Assembly: GCA_045587545.1 (NCBI GenBank)
Contig: JAZNCN010000021.1
Coordinates: 12,466-76,465, forward strand
Direction of reading: 5' to 3'
From: Caccoplasma_A sp045587545
GTDB taxonomy: Bacteria > Bacteroidota > Bacteroidia > Bacteroidales > G3-4614
Length of the DNA stretch: 64,000 bases
A program made the position numbers and the translations under genes. Positions 51,742 to 61,689 of the stretch are shown here, piece by piece. The notes under the pieces were generated by a model, which saw nothing but the letters and a program-made list of their open reading frames with translations, searched no databases and was not told where the DNA came from. The stretch's first letter is position 1; the number at the start of each line of letters is the position of its first letter.

Positions 51742-53268
51742 CTACTCTACCGGTTTTATCTTATCCAATCCTGTTTTAAGACGTGCAATTGTTTCTTCTT
51801 TTCCTATTACTTCTGTAATATCAAACATATGAGGACCTCTACACTCTCCTACTACAGCCAACCTAAAGGCATTCATAGTGTTTCCAAGATGATATTCATT
51901 TTTTGCTATCCATGACAATACAACCTCCTCTAATGCCGCTGATGCAAAATTTTCTTCTCCTTCTAAAAGAGTAACCAACTCGGTTATTATTTGTGGCATA
52001 CCCTCTTTCCAGCGTTTACGAATATCTTTCTCGGCATAAGTTTGTGGAGCTTCAAAGAAAAATGAGGTTTGCGCCCATAAATCTTTTGCAAAGTTTATAC
52101 GCGACTTAACTAACGATACTATTTTTTCTACATTATAAGCCTCAATATCTATCTTCTTCTCTTTCAAAATAGGAATAAACATTTCTGCTATTTCAGCATC
52201 GCTCTTCTCTTGAATATATTTATGATTAAACCATTTTCCTTTTTCGTAATCGAATTTTGCTCCTGCTTTACTACACTTCTCAATATTGAATAGTTTTATC
52301 AACTCCTCCATTGATAGTAACTCCTGTTCTGTTCCAGGATTCCAACCTAAAAGAGCAAGGAAGTTAACTACTGCCTCAGGCAAATAACCACTCTCTCTAT
52401 ATCCTGATGAGACTTCTCCGCTTTTTGGATCTTTCCACTCTAACGGGAATACAGGAAATCCTAAACGGTCACCATCTCGTTTGCTTAATTTTCCGTTACC
52501 CTCAGGTTTTAACAACAATGGTAAGTGTGCAAAACGAGGCATTGTGTCTTCCCAACCAAAAGCTCTATACAACAATACATGTAAAGGAGCTGAAGGCAAC
52601 CACTCTTCTCCTCGAATAACATGCGTAACTTCCATTAAATGGTCATCAACAATATTTGCCAAATGATATGTTGGCAAATCATCAGCCGATTTATAAAGTA
52701 CCTTATCGTCAAGAACTGATGAGTTGATTGTTACCTTGCCGCGTATCATATCATCAACTACAACATCTTCATCAGGCTCAATTTTTATACGCACAACATA
52801 TTTCTCCCCCTCTGCAATAAGTTTATCAACCTCTGCTTTTCCCATCACCAAGGAGTTACGCATCATTCCGCGAGTTTTTGAATCATATTGGAAATTTGCT
52901 ATTTCGTTTCGCTTTGCCTCTAACTCTTGCGGAGTGTCAAATGCAATATATGCTTTTCCTGCTTCAAGAAGTTGATTTACATATTTACGGTATATGTCAC
53001 GACGCTCTGATTGGCGATAAGGACCATACTCTCCTCCGTAGTTTACACCCTCATCAAACTTAACACCCAACCACTCTAATGCAGTAATAATATAATCTTC
53101 TGCTCCGGGGACAAATCTCTGAGAATCAGTATCCTCAATTCTCAAAATCATATCTCCTCCATTCTGTTTTGCAAACAGATAGTTATATAATGCTGTTCTT
53201 ACTCCTCCTATATGCAGTGGTCCTGTGGGACTTGGTGCAAAACGCACTCTGACTTTACGTTGTTCCAT
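51742..53268 (-). CDS. gltX: Glutamyl-tRNA synthetase
   Basis: 508 residues. Class I synthetase with HIGH-type FAPSPTGPLHIGG at residues 10-22, RIEDTD, the HLPLLLKPEGNGKLSKRDG region carrying KLSKR, and WLPSAPLHVLLYRAFGW. The C-terminal anticodon-binding helices end at KTGLDKIKPVE. A TAACTTTG box (53325-53332, minus strand) lies about 60 bp upstream but no matching -33 is seen. It is the first gene of a run with the porin-like gene and waaA. Confidence 0.97.
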   Translation of the reverse strand: MEQRKVRVRFAPSPTGPLHIGGVRTALYNYLFAKQNGGDMILRIEDTDSQRFVPGAEDYIITALEWLGVKFDEGVNYGGEYGPYRQSERRDIYRKYVNQLLEAGKAYIAFDTPQELEAKRNEIANFQYDSKTRGMMRNSLVMGKAEVDKLIAEGEKYVVRIKIEPDEDVVVDDMIRGKVTINSSVLDDKVLYKSADDLPTYHLANIVDDHLMEVTHVIRGEEWLPSAPLHVLLYRAFGWEDTMPRFAHLPLLLKPEGNGKLSKRDGDRLGFPVFPLEWKDPKSGEVSSGYRESGYLPEAVVNFLALLGWNPGTEQELLSMEELIKLFNIEKCSKAGAKFDYEKGKWFNHKYIQEKSDAEIAEMFIPILKEKKIDIEAYNVEKIVSLVKSRINFAKDLWAQTSFFFEAPQTYAEKDIRKRWKEGMPQIITELVTLLEGEENFASAALEEVVLSWIAKNEYHLGNTMNAFRLAVVGECRGPHMFDITEVIGKEETIARLKTGLDKIKPVE

Positions 53269-53576
53269 ATATAAATTCTTTAATATTCTAATATCTTAAA
53301 CCTTTATATTAAGGTAAGACGTTACAAAGTTAAAACATAATTTTGGTTTGTAATAATTATTTAACAATTATGTTTAATTTGTTTTTATACACGACTATAA
53401 ATAAAACTTCTAAGAGAGTTTTTATCTGTTTAATTCTTAAAAAATTATCCTTATCCTTTTTTATGTTTGTCATTACAAAAAATATTCGTATCTTTGCGCC
53501 GCTTTTTAGTATTCCGTGCGATGGGAAATTAAGGAGTAAACAGACTTAATTTTTAGTAACACAAAATTTTATTACA
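53269..53576. other. 308-bp divergent intergenic region between gltX and rplY
   Basis: It holds the gltX -7 box, the rplY promoter (53466-53496) and the rplY leader of about 75 nt. I see no ORF, tRNA or clear RNA structure otherwise; the middle is plain AT-rich sequence. Confidence 0.6.
53466..53496 (+). promoter_or_regulatory. Promoter of rplY-pth-hslR
   Basis: TTTG (53466-53469), exactly 19 bp and TATCTTTG (53489-53496): a perfect Bacteroidetes sigma-ABfr promoter. The transcript should begin near 53503, giving a leader of about 75 nt. Confidence 0.75.
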
Positions 53577-54230
53577 ATGAAAACATTTAAATTAGAAGGT
53601 TCTCCCCGCGTAGAGTTGGGTAAAAAAGAGAGCAAATCTCTTCGTAAAGAGAACATGATTCCTGCAGTTCTTAATGGTGGCAAAATTGTTGAGTTGCCTT
53701 ATACCGGAGAGTTAAAAGCTGGAGAGAAATGCGTAGCAATGAAAGACGGAAAAGGTATGATTGTTACAGACTTCAAAGTTTCAACTGAGGCTGTTCGCAA
53801 ACTTATTTATACTCCCGACATCTTCGCTATTGAACTTAAAATAGGAGAAAAAGAGGTTATGGCTGTGCTTAAAGACGCACAATTCCACCCTGTAACAGGC
53901 AATATCCTTCACATGGATTTCCTTGAAATTTCAAAAGAGAAACCCATTGTTATGGCAGTACCCGTTGTTCTTGAAGGACACGCAGAGGGTGTTAAAGCCG
54001 GAGGTAAATTGGTTCTTAAAATGCGCCGTCTAAAAGCAAAAGCTATTTATACAAATATACCTGAGAAATTGACAGTAAACGTAGAGTCTTTAGGTCTTGG
54101 AAAATCAATTTCTGTTGGCGAACTTAAATATGACAACATTGAACTAATCAATCCCAAAGAGGCTGTTGTATGTTCAGTTATGATGACTCGTGCCGCTGCT
54201 GCTGCCGCTGCTGCTGCCGCTAAGAAATAA
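53577..54230 (+). CDS. rplY: 50S ribosomal protein L25/general stress protein Ctc
   Basis: 217 residues, the long Ctc-type L25 that binds 5S rRNA. The N-terminal L25 domain has LEGSPRVELGKKESKSLRKE and PAVLNGGKI, then the TL5-like beta domain (HMDFLEISKEKPIVMAVPV, EGVKAGGKLVLKMR). The C-terminus ends in a run of ten alanines and two lysines after MMTR, written in GCC and GCT codons only. pth follows after 6 bp. Confidence 0.96.
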   Translation: MKTFKLEGSPRVELGKKESKSLRKENMIPAVLNGGKIVELPYTGELKAGEKCVAMKDGKGMIVTDFKVSTEAVRKLIYTPDIFAIELKIGEKEVMAVLKDAQFHPVTGNILHMDFLEISKEKPIVMAVPVVLEGHAEGVKAGGKLVLKMRRLKAKAIYTNIPEKLTVNVESLGLGKSISVGELKYDNIELINPKEAVVCSVMMTRAAAAAAAAAAKK

Positions 54231-54236
54231 ATTTGA

Positions 54237-54797
54237 ATGAAATATCTTATTACAGGTTTGGGCAATATCGGAAGTGAATACGATAACACCCGCCACAATA
54301 TAGGATTTAAGGTATTGGACGCTCTCGCAAAGGCGTCCAATACTGTTTTTGCCGATGCCAGATATGGGGCTGTTTGCAAAATATCAATAAAAGGAAGAAC
54401 TCTTATTCTTCTTAAGCCTTCAACGTTTATGAACTTAAGCGGAAATGCTGTAAGATATTGGTTACAAAAAGAGAATATTCCTAACGAAAATCTACTGGTA
54501 ATTGTCGATGACCTCGCCTTACCATTAGGTCAACTACGACTAAAAGAGAAAGGAAGCCCTGGAGGACACAACGGCTTAGCTCATATTTCGCAATTGATAG
54601 GACAAAACTTTGCCCGCTTACGTTTTGGTATAGGTAACGACTTCCCAAGAGGTGGACAAGTTGATTATGTCCTTGGTAAATTCACCTCCGAAGAAGAGGA
54701 GACAATTGCACCTCGCATAGAGATAGCAAAAGAGATCATCACAAGTTTCTGCTTTGCCGGAGCTGCTCGGACAATGACTCAATACAACAACAAATAA
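54237..54797 (+). CDS. pth: Peptidyl-tRNA hydrolase
   Basis: 186 residues. It frees tRNA from peptidyl-tRNA dropped from ribosomes. Motifs: LITGLGNIGSEYDNTRHNIGF with the catalytic His, KPSTFMNLSG, VIVDDLALPLG and GSPGGHNGLAHISQ, and FARLRFGIG. It lies 6 bp after rplY and 7 bp before the S4-domain gene. L25-Pth pairing is common in bacteria. Confidence 0.97.
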   Translation: MKYLITGLGNIGSEYDNTRHNIGFKVLDALAKASNTVFADARYGAVCKISIKGRTLILLKPSTFMNLSGNAVRYWLQKENIPNENLLVIVDDLALPLGQLRLKEKGSPGGHNGLAHISQLIGQNFARLRFGIGNDFPRGGQVDYVLGKFTSEEEETIAPRIEIAKEIITSFCFAGAARTMTQYNNK

Positions 54798-54804
54798 ACA
54801 AATA

Positions 54805-55233
54805 ATGGCTAAAGAAGAGGTAAGAATAGATAAATGGCTTTGGGCTGTACGAATATTTAAGACTCGGACACAAGCCGTTGATGCTTGCAAAAAAGGAAGA
54901 GTTGAGATGAAGGGTGTTACCGTAAAACCTTCACGCACGGTCAAAGTGGGTGATGAAATTTCAGTACGCAAGCCTCCTATAACATACACCTTCAGAGTAT
55001 TAGCATTGAGCGAGAACCGAATGGGAGCTAAACTCGTACCTGATTTCTTAGAAAACATTACCCCTCAGGAGCAATATGACATATTAGAGATGTCGCGCAT
55101 AAGCGGTTTTGTTGCAAGAAATAAAGGCATGGGGCGCCCCACAAAGAGAGAGGGCCGAGAACTTAAAGCTTTTATTGAAAGTGAATATTCATTTGACATT
55201 CCCGAATTATGGGACGAGGAGGACGATATATAA
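54805..55233 (+). CDS. RNA-binding S4 domain protein, HslR/Hsp15-like
   Basis: 142 residues. The S4 RNA-binding fold opens RIDKWLWAVRIFKTRTQAVDAC and KGRVEMKGVTVKPSRTVKVGDEI, which is the Hsp15/HslR pattern; Hsp15 recycles 50S subunits carrying a stalled nascent chain. The C-terminal part (RNKGMGRPTKREGRELKAFI) is basic, then acidic at the very end (LWDEEDDI). It follows pth by 7 bp, completing a three-gene translation operon. Confidence 0.9.
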   Translation: MAKEEVRIDKWLWAVRIFKTRTQAVDACKKGRVEMKGVTVKPSRTVKVGDEISVRKPPITYTFRVLALSENRMGAKLVPDFLENITPQEQYDILEMSRISGFVARNKGMGRPTKREGRELKAFIESEYSFDIPELWDEEDDI

Positions 55234-55282
55234 AAACATTTTTTTATATTTGCAATCCATTACAAACTTATTATAAAAGAAG

Positions 55283-56308
55283 ATGACAACAAAAGAGATT
55301 GATTGGGCTAATTTATCATTCGGATATATGCCTACCGATTATAACGTTCGCAGATATTACCGCGACGGCAAATGGGGAGAAATAGAAGTAAGCTCTTCAG
55401 ACTCAATAAATATGAGCATGGCAGCAACTTGTCTTCATTACGGTCAAGAGGCTTTTGAAGGATTGAAAGCTTTCCGTGGTAAAGACGGGAAAATAAGAGT
55501 TTTCAGAATGAAAGACAATGCTGAACGACTACAATCAACATGCCGTGGCATCTTAATGCCTGAACTACCCACCGAAATGTTCTGCGAAATGGTTGAAAAG
55601 GTAATAAAATTAAACGAACGTTTTGTCCCCCCCTACGAAAGTGGAGCATCGTTATATATCAGACCTCTTTTGATTGGAACAGGCGCACAAGTTGGTGTAC
55701 ACCCCGCAAAAGAATACCTATTTTTAATATTTGTTACTCCCGTAGGTCCGTATTTTAAAGGAGGTTTTGCTACCACCCCATACGTAATAATCAGAGGATA
55801 CGACAGAGCTGCTCCTCTCGGAACAGGACGTTACAAAGTTGGAGGTAACTATGCGGCAAGTCTATTGGCAAATCAAAAAGCTCACGAATTAGGATACTCT
55901 TGCGAATTATATTTAGATGCCCGTGAGAAAAAATACATTGACGAAGCAGGAGCTGCAAACTTCTTTGGAATTAAGGACAATACCTACATCACTCCAAAAT
56001 CGTCGTCAATTCTTCCTTCAATAACAAACCGCAGTTTAATGCAATTGGCAGAGGATATGGGAATGAAAGTTGAACAACGACAAATACCAGAAGAGGAGTT
56101 GTCAACTTTTGAAGAGGCAGGAGCTTGTGGAACAGCTGCTGTAATATCTCCAATGCAACGCATTGACGACCTTGACAATAACATAAGCTATGTTATCTCA
56201 AAAGATGGACGTCCCGGACCTATGAGCACCAAACTATACAACGAATTAAGAGGTATTCAATACGGTGAGGTTGAAGACAGACACCAATGGATAACAGTAA
56301 TAGAATAG
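55283..56308 (+). CDS. ilvE: Branched-chain amino acid aminotransferase
   Basis: 341 residues, the class IV PLP enzyme of the longer Bacteroidetes type. It transaminates Leu, Ile and Val. Motifs: LHYGQEAFEGLKAFRG, YIRPLLIGTGAQVGV, the PLP-lysine region GTGRYKVGGNYAASL, EAGAANFFGI and EEAGACGTAAVISPM. TATATTTG at 55245-55252 may serve as a -7 box. The end overlaps the next gene by 22 bp. Confidence 0.94.
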   Translation: MTTKEIDWANLSFGYMPTDYNVRRYYRDGKWGEIEVSSSDSINMSMAATCLHYGQEAFEGLKAFRGKDGKIRVFRMKDNAERLQSTCRGILMPELPTEMFCEMVEKVIKLNERFVPPYESGASLYIRPLLIGTGAQVGVHPAKEYLFLIFVTPVGPYFKGGFATTPYVIIRGYDRAAPLGTGRYKVGGNYAASLLANQKAHELGYSCELYLDAREKKYIDEAGAANFFGIKDNTYITPKSSSILPSITNRSLMQLAEDMGMKVEQRQIPEEELSTFEEAGACGTAAVISPMQRIDDLDNNISYVISKDGRPGPMSTKLYNELRGIQYGEVEDRHQWITVIE

Positions 56309-56841
56309 ACTGCATAGCAATAATAGAGAAGTATTATACAAAAAATACACCTCTATACAACCTACTTATTGCTCACAGCAAAAGTGTTGCTGAATTGGCA
56401 GTAGAAATTGTGGCATCGCACCCCGAATTGGGTGCTGATGCCTCTTTTGTTTACGAAGCAGCAATGCTTCACGATATTGGAATATTCCTAACCAATGCTC
56501 CAAAAATATTTTGCGTAGGAGATAAACCATACATCTTACACTCAATCTTAGGTGCAGAAATATTAAGAGTTGAAGGTTTAGAAAAACATGCTTTAGTTTG
56601 TGAAAGACATACAGGTGCCGGAATATCTGCCATTGAGATAAAAAATCAAAACTTACCTCTCCCTAATAAAGATTTTATTCCTATATCAATAGAAGAAAAA
56701 ATAGTTGCTTATGCCGATAAATTTTTCTCAAAATCTTCTCCAAACAAACGCAAAAGTATTGCAGAAGCAAGAGACTCTCTTCAACGATTTGGAGATGAAA
56801 TCTTAGCCCGTTTTGATGAATGGAGTAAATTGTTTGCATAA
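56287..56841 (+). CDS. HD-domain phosphohydrolase
   Basis: 184 residues. HD metal motif: His in AHSKSVAELA and HD in AMLHDIGIFL (about 57-66), with HSILGAEILR and a conserved CERHTGAGIS further on. The Pfam HD superfamily hydrolyses phosphodiesters or nucleotides; the substrate is unknown. The ATG at 56287 lies inside ilvE, overlapping its last 22 bp, and is the only usable start, since the next Met is in the HD motif. Translation is probably coupled to ilvE. Confidence 0.85.
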   Translation: MDNSNRIDCIAIIEKYYTKNTPLYNLLIAHSKSVAELAVEIVASHPELGADASFVYEAAMLHDIGIFLTNAPKIFCVGDKPYILHSILGAEILRVEGLEKHALVCERHTGAGISAIEIKNQNLPLPNKDFIPISIEEKIVAYADKFFSKSSPNKRKSIAEARDSLQRFGDEILARFDEWSKLFA

Positions 56842-56854
56842 AAAAGCCTATATT

Positions 56855-56886
56855 TTCGGTAAGTTGCATTAAAATAACTATCTTTG
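56855..56886 (+). promoter_or_regulatory. Possible promoter of lptD
   Basis: TTCG (56855-56858), 20 bp and TATCTTTG (56879-56886). The -7 element is exact; the -33 has one mismatch. It lies just after the HD gene stop. Confidence 0.45.
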
Positions 56887-56920
56887 TAAGTTGATTGAGA
56901 AACTATCATCATCTCATAAG

Positions 56921-59716
56921 ATGACAAAAAGGAACAGAGTCTTCGTTATAATTCTATCATTGCTCGCAGCTACGCTGTTTGCAAACTTATATGCCATGCC
57001 ACACTTTGACAACAAAAGTGTGTCAGAAGATATTATATCTGATAGCATAAAAAATGACTCTTACCTCACCGATTCAATCAATATAAAAAACATCAGCAAC
57101 GACTCTACACTTACAGACTCAACAACACATATCAAAAAGAAGCCTAAAAAAGAGGCTTTGGAGGATATAGTAACATATACGGCAAGCGACTCAATGGTTT
57201 TACGAAACGGGAACATGGCATACATGTTTGGTTCAAGCAAAATCAACTATCAAGACATTGAACTTACCGCTCAAGAGATAAGAATGGACATGGATAGTAG
57301 CACCGTATATGCCATAGGAGTAACAGATTCTTTAGGAAATACAATAGGTTCTCCCATATTTAAAGACCCCAGTGGAGAATATGAATCAGAAACAATGAAA
57401 TATAACTTCAAAAGCGAAAGAGGTTATATTACCAATGTAAAGACTCAACAAGGCGAAGGCTATTTAATTGGAGGTAAAACAAAAAAAGACGCTGCCGGTG
57501 ATTTCTATCTTGCTAACGGCAAATACACCACTTGCGACAACCATGAAAATCCCCACTTTCATCTTCAACTCACAAGAGCAAAGATGCGTCCGGGTAAAAA
57601 TGTTGTTACAGGACCTGCATATATGGTATTAGGAGGAGTTCCTCTTCCGTTAGCACTACCTTTCGGTTTCTTTCCCTTTACCGAAAAATACTCATCAGGA
57701 GTAATATTCCCTACTATCGGAGAAGAGATGACAAGAGGTTTATACCTAAGAAATGGAGGTTACTATTTTGCCATAAATGATTGTGTTGATTTGGCATTAA
57801 CCGGAGAGATATACACAAAAGGTTCTTGGGGAGTACAAGGTCAATCAATATATGCAAAACGATACAGATTTTCAGGATATCTAAATACCAGCTACATAAC
57901 AACCATTTTAGGAGATAAGGGAATGCCCGACTACTCTAAACAAACGAACTTTAGGTTTATATGGCAGCATAGACAAGATACAAAAGCAAACCCAAACATG
58001 AGTTTCTCCGCACAGGTAAACTTCACCACAAGTGGTTACGACCGAAACAGTATTAGTACATATTATAATGCATCGGAATTTACACAAAACACAAAAAGTT
58101 CAACTGTAAACTTTACTTATTCATTCCCTAATGCACCCGTATCAATATCGGCAACTACCAATATTACCCAACGAAGCAAAGACTCTACTATAGTGGTATC
58201 GCTACCCGATTTCACTATTAATGTAAGCCGCATATATCCCTTTAAACGTAAAAAACCTGTAGGGAAAGAGAGATGGTATGAAAAGATAAGTTTCAGCTAC
58301 TCTGGAATGTTCCGTAACTCTATTACCACGAAACAAGATTTATTATTTAAATCAAATTTGATAAAGGATTGGAAAAATGCAATGCAACATACCGTACCTA
58401 TATCTGCGACATTCTCTCTTTTCAAATACTTGAACATAACACCATCATTTACATTTACTGACCGCATGTACACAAATAGAATCATGAAACAGTGGGACCC
58501 CCGCGCATCGGCAGTAGTAAACGACACCATATATGGCTTTTATAACGTATATAACTACAGCGGAAGCCTTACCATGCAAACCAAACTATACGGATTCTTC
58601 CAACCCGCAAAATGGTTTGGCGGTAAAAAGATAAAGATGATACGCCACGTTATGACTCCAAGTGTAAGTATAACCGGAGCACCGGACTTCAGCCATGAAC
58701 GTTTTGGATTTTGGCAACGATATACACAAATCAATAAAGATGGGACAACAAGAGAAGTAAAATATTCACCTTTCTCACATAATCTATTTGGGACAGCCCC
58801 GCAAGGCAAACAGGGAGTGGTCAACTTTAGCCTTGCAAACAATATTGAAATGAAAGTAAACTCCGATAGAGACTCCACAGGAGTACGAAAAATTAGTTTA
58901 ATTGAAAACCTTGGAGTAAATTGGGGATACAATATAGCAGCTGACTCGCTAAATTGGAGCAATATAAACATGAATTTGTTGTTGAAATTGACAAAAAATT
59001 TCAATCTACAAACAAATTTCACGTTTGACCCATACACATATCAACTAAACTCATACGGCAACCCCGTAAGAGTAAATGTACCTCGTTGGAAAGTAGGAAA
59101 AGGATTAGGTCGTCTATCAAGTACAGGAACATCATTATCTTATACCTTCAACAATGATACTTTCAAAAAACTATTTAAAAAAGGAGATGATAAAGATGAC
59201 GATAGTACAAATCCAAATATCAATGAATTAGGAGAGCCGATAACAGATATTGAAGAGTTGGCAAGATTGCGAGAACGCCAAAGCGAACTTAAGAAAGAAA
59301 ACGGAGATAATGAAAAAGATGAAGAGAGTGAAATGAAAGACGGATACCTAAAATGGAAAATACCATGGAGCCTTTCAATAAACTACTCAATAAACTACGG
59401 ATATGGCGATTTTAATAAAGAAAAATTAGAATATAACGGAAGAGTAACACAAAACCTAAGTTTCTCAGGAAATATACAACCAACAAAGAATTGGACATTT
59501 ACATTCTCAGCAAGTTACGACTTTGACATAAAAAAGATTGCATACATGAGTTGTGGTATAACCAGAGATATGCACTGCTGGAGTATGAGTTGTAATTTTG
59601 TACCATGTGGTCCATACAAATCGTATGACTTCCGTATTAGTGTTAAATCATCAATGCTACAAGACCTCAAATACGAAAAGAGCAGTAGCCCCTACGACAA
59701 CGAGAATTGGTACTAA
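56921..59716 (+). CDS. lptD: LPS-assembly outer-membrane protein LptD, Bacteroidetes type
   Basis: 931 residues from ATG 56921; the 30-bp TTG-led extension upstream is not needed. A signal anchor (RVFVIILSLLAATLFANLYAM) is followed by a Ser/Asp-rich linker, a beta-taco (LptA-like) domain (about 70-230; NGNMAYMFGSSKINYQDIELTAQEI and SETMKYNFKSERGYI), and a large barrel (GVPLPLALPFGFFP, SSGVIFPTIGEE). A conserved Cys pair near the C-terminus (YMSCGITRDMHCWSMSCNF) is the typical feature of this family. It inserts LPS into the outer leaflet. A Glu/Lys-rich insertion lies at about 755-805. Confidence 0.9.
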   Translation: MTKRNRVFVIILSLLAATLFANLYAMPHFDNKSVSEDIISDSIKNDSYLTDSINIKNISNDSTLTDSTTHIKKKPKKEALEDIVTYTASDSMVLRNGNMAYMFGSSKINYQDIELTAQEIRMDMDSSTVYAIGVTDSLGNTIGSPIFKDPSGEYESETMKYNFKSERGYITNVKTQQGEGYLIGGKTKKDAAGDFYLANGKYTTCDNHENPHFHLQLTRAKMRPGKNVVTGPAYMVLGGVPLPLALPFGFFPFTEKYSSGVIFPTIGEEMTRGLYLRNGGYYFAINDCVDLALTGEIYTKGSWGVQGQSIYAKRYRFSGYLNTSYITTILGDKGMPDYSKQTNFRFIWQHRQDTKANPNMSFSAQVNFTTSGYDRNSISTYYNASEFTQNTKSSTVNFTYSFPNAPVSISATTNITQRSKDSTIVVSLPDFTINVSRIYPFKRKKPVGKERWYEKISFSYSGMFRNSITTKQDLLFKSNLIKDWKNAMQHTVPISATFSLFKYLNITPSFTFTDRMYTNRIMKQWDPRASAVVNDTIYGFYNVYNYSGSLTMQTKLYGFFQPAKWFGGKKIKMIRHVMTPSVSITGAPDFSHERFGFWQRYTQINKDGTTREVKYSPFSHNLFGTAPQGKQGVVNFSLANNIEMKVNSDRDSTGVRKISLIENLGVNWGYNIAADSLNWSNINMNLLLKLTKNFNLQTNFTFDPYTYQLNSYGNPVRVNVPRWKVGKGLGRLSSTGTSLSYTFNNDTFKKLFKKGDDKDDDSTNPNINELGEPITDIEELARLRERQSELKKENGDNEKDEESEMKDGYLKWKIPWSLSINYSINYGYGDFNKEKLEYNGRVTQNLSFSGNIQPTKNWTFTFSASYDFDIKKIAYMSCGITRDMHCWSMSCNFVPCGPYKSYDFRISVKSSMLQDLKYEKSSSPYDNENWY

Positions 59717-59792
59717 CGTTTAAGTACAAAACAGGACTCATCTAAAATCGTAATTATGAGAGATTTCGGCACGTAAAAAACCGAAAAAAAAC

Positions 59793-59823
59793 ATTGTTGT
59801 TACAATAAAAAATATTAACTTTG
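59793..59823 (+). promoter_or_regulatory. Promoter of rpsA
   Basis: ATTG (59793-59796), 19 bp and TAACTTTG (59816-59823): the -7 is exact, the -33 has one mismatch. The leader is about 50 nt. Confidence 0.6.
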
Positions 59824-59881
59824 CAACGATTTTGACAACATAAAGTCTAACCCATTAATTATTAAACAATTAATTAAAAAA

Positions 59882-61660
59882 ATGGAAAAGGAATTATTAC
59901 AACCCATTGAAGATTTCAATTGGGAAGCCTATGAGAAAGGCGAAACTGTAGGCGCAAAAAGCCGCGAAGAGTTGGAGCAGGCATATGACCAAAGCATCAA
60001 CACAATTAAAGACAAAGATGTAACAGAAGGAACTGTTATATCAATGAACAAAAGAGAAGTAGTTGTAAACATCGGCTACAAATCAGACGGTATCATCTCT
60101 ATGAACGAGTTCCGCTACAATCCCGATCTTAAAATCGGAGATACAGTAGAGGTATATGTAGAGAACCAAGAAGACAAAAAAGGACAACTTTTACTTTCAC
60201 ACAAAAAAGCACGTGCAGCACGCTCATGGGATCGTGTAAACGAGGCATTAAACAACAGCGAGATAGTAAAAGGTTATATCAAATGTCGTACTAAGGGTGG
60301 TATGATTGTTGACGTATTCGGAATTGAAGCATTCCTTCCCGGATCACAAATCGATATCAGACCTATCCGCGATTACGATATGTTCGTAGGCAAAACAATG
60401 GAGTTCAAGGTTGTAAAAATCAACCAAGAGTACCGCAACGTTGTTGTATCACACAAAGCTCTTATTGAGGCAGAACTTGAGCAACAGAAAAAAGACATCA
60501 TCTCTAAACTTGAGAAAGGTCAAGTACTTGAGGGAATCGTTAAAAACATCACATCATACGGTGTATTTATCGACCTTGGAGGCGTTGACGGTCTTATCCA
60601 CATCACAGACCTATCTTGGGGTCGCGTAACTCACCCTGAGGAAATAGTTAAGAACGATGAGAAAATCAATGTTGTTATCCTTGACTTTGATGATGAGAAA
60701 AAACGCATCGCTCTTGGTCTTAAACAACTTACTCCCCATCCTTGGGACGCTCTTGACGCAGACCTTAAAGTTGGTGATAAAGTATCAGGAAAAGTTGTTG
60801 TTATGGCTGACTACGGAGCATTCATTGAAATTGCACCAGGCGTAGAGGGACTTATCCACGTATCAGAAATGTCATGGTCACAACACCTACGCAGCGCACA
60901 AGACTTCATGAAAGTTGGTGACGATGTAGAGGCAGTTATCCTTACACTAAGCCGCGAGGAGCGCAAAATGTCATTGGGTATCAAACAACTTAAAGCTGAC
61001 CCATGGGAGAATGTTGATACAAAATATGCAGTAGGAACAAAACACACTGCAAAAGTTCGCAACTTCACGAACTTCGGAGTATTCGTAGAGATAGAAGAGG
61101 GAATAGACGGACTAATCCACATCTCTGACCTATCATGGACCAAAAAAATCAAACACCCATCAGAGTTTACTCAAATAGGTGCAGATATTGAAGTACAAGT
61201 ATTAGAAATAGATAAAGAGAACCGTCGTTTGAGCCTTGGGCACAAACAACTTGAGGAGAATCCTTGGGACGTATTTGAGACAGTATTCACAGTAGATTCA
61301 ATCCACGAAGGAACAATCACCGAGCTACTTGACAAAGGTGCAGTAATAGCACTACAATACGGAGTAGAGGGATTTGCAACTCCAAAACACCTTGTAAAAG
61401 AGGACGGAACTCAAGCTCAAGTAAACGAGAAACTTAACTTCAAAGTTATAGAGTTCAACAAAGAGGCAAAACGTATCATTCTTTCACACAGCAGAATATT
61501 TGAAGATGAAGCTAAGAAAGAGGCAGCAGCAGCTAAAAAAGCAGCTAAAAAAGCAGCAGAAGAGACAGCCGCAGCAATGCCAACAGTTGAGAAATCGACA
61601 CTTGGAGACATCGAAGAACTTGCAGCATTGAAAGAGAAACTTGACGCTTCAAAAAAATAA
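59882..61660 (+). CDS. rpsA: 30S ribosomal protein S1
   Basis: 592 residues. S1 helps recruit mRNA to the 30S subunit. At least five clear S1 repeats can be read (for example VTEGTVISMNKREVVVNIGYKSDG, EGIVKNITSYGVFIDLGGVDGLIHI and HTAKVRNFTNFGVFVEIEEGIDGLIH), with a probable sixth near the C-terminus (EGTITELLDKGAVIAL). A Lys/Ala/Glu-rich tail (AAAAKKAAKKAAEETAAAM) follows. The codons are highly biased, as expected for an abundant protein. The terminator downstream coincides with the left end of an IS. Confidence 0.96.
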   Translation: MEKELLQPIEDFNWEAYEKGETVGAKSREELEQAYDQSINTIKDKDVTEGTVISMNKREVVVNIGYKSDGIISMNEFRYNPDLKIGDTVEVYVENQEDKKGQLLLSHKKARAARSWDRVNEALNNSEIVKGYIKCRTKGGMIVDVFGIEAFLPGSQIDIRPIRDYDMFVGKTMEFKVVKINQEYRNVVVSHKALIEAELEQQKKDIISKLEKGQVLEGIVKNITSYGVFIDLGGVDGLIHITDLSWGRVTHPEEIVKNDEKINVVILDFDDEKKRIALGLKQLTPHPWDALDADLKVGDKVSGKVVVMADYGAFIEIAPGVEGLIHVSEMSWSQHLRSAQDFMKVGDDVEAVILTLSREERKMSLGIKQLKADPWENVDTKYAVGTKHTAKVRNFTNFGVFVEIEEGIDGLIHISDLSWTKKIKHPSEFTQIGADIEVQVLEIDKENRRLSLGHKQLEENPWDVFETVFTVDSIHEGTITELLDKGAVIALQYGVEGFATPKHLVKEDGTQAQVNEKLNFKVIEFNKEAKRIILSHSRIFEDEAKKEAAAAKKAAKKAAEETAAAMPTVEKSTLGDIEELAALKEKLDASKK

Positions 61661-61689
61661 TTGAATAACAATTCAGTTACTAAATAACG

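Noticed and set aside
53577..54379. Long minus-strand frame with poly-Ala/Val across rplY-pth
   Set aside because: It is antisense to well-supported rplY and pth, and its alanine run comes from the GCN repeat of the L25 tail read on the other strand.
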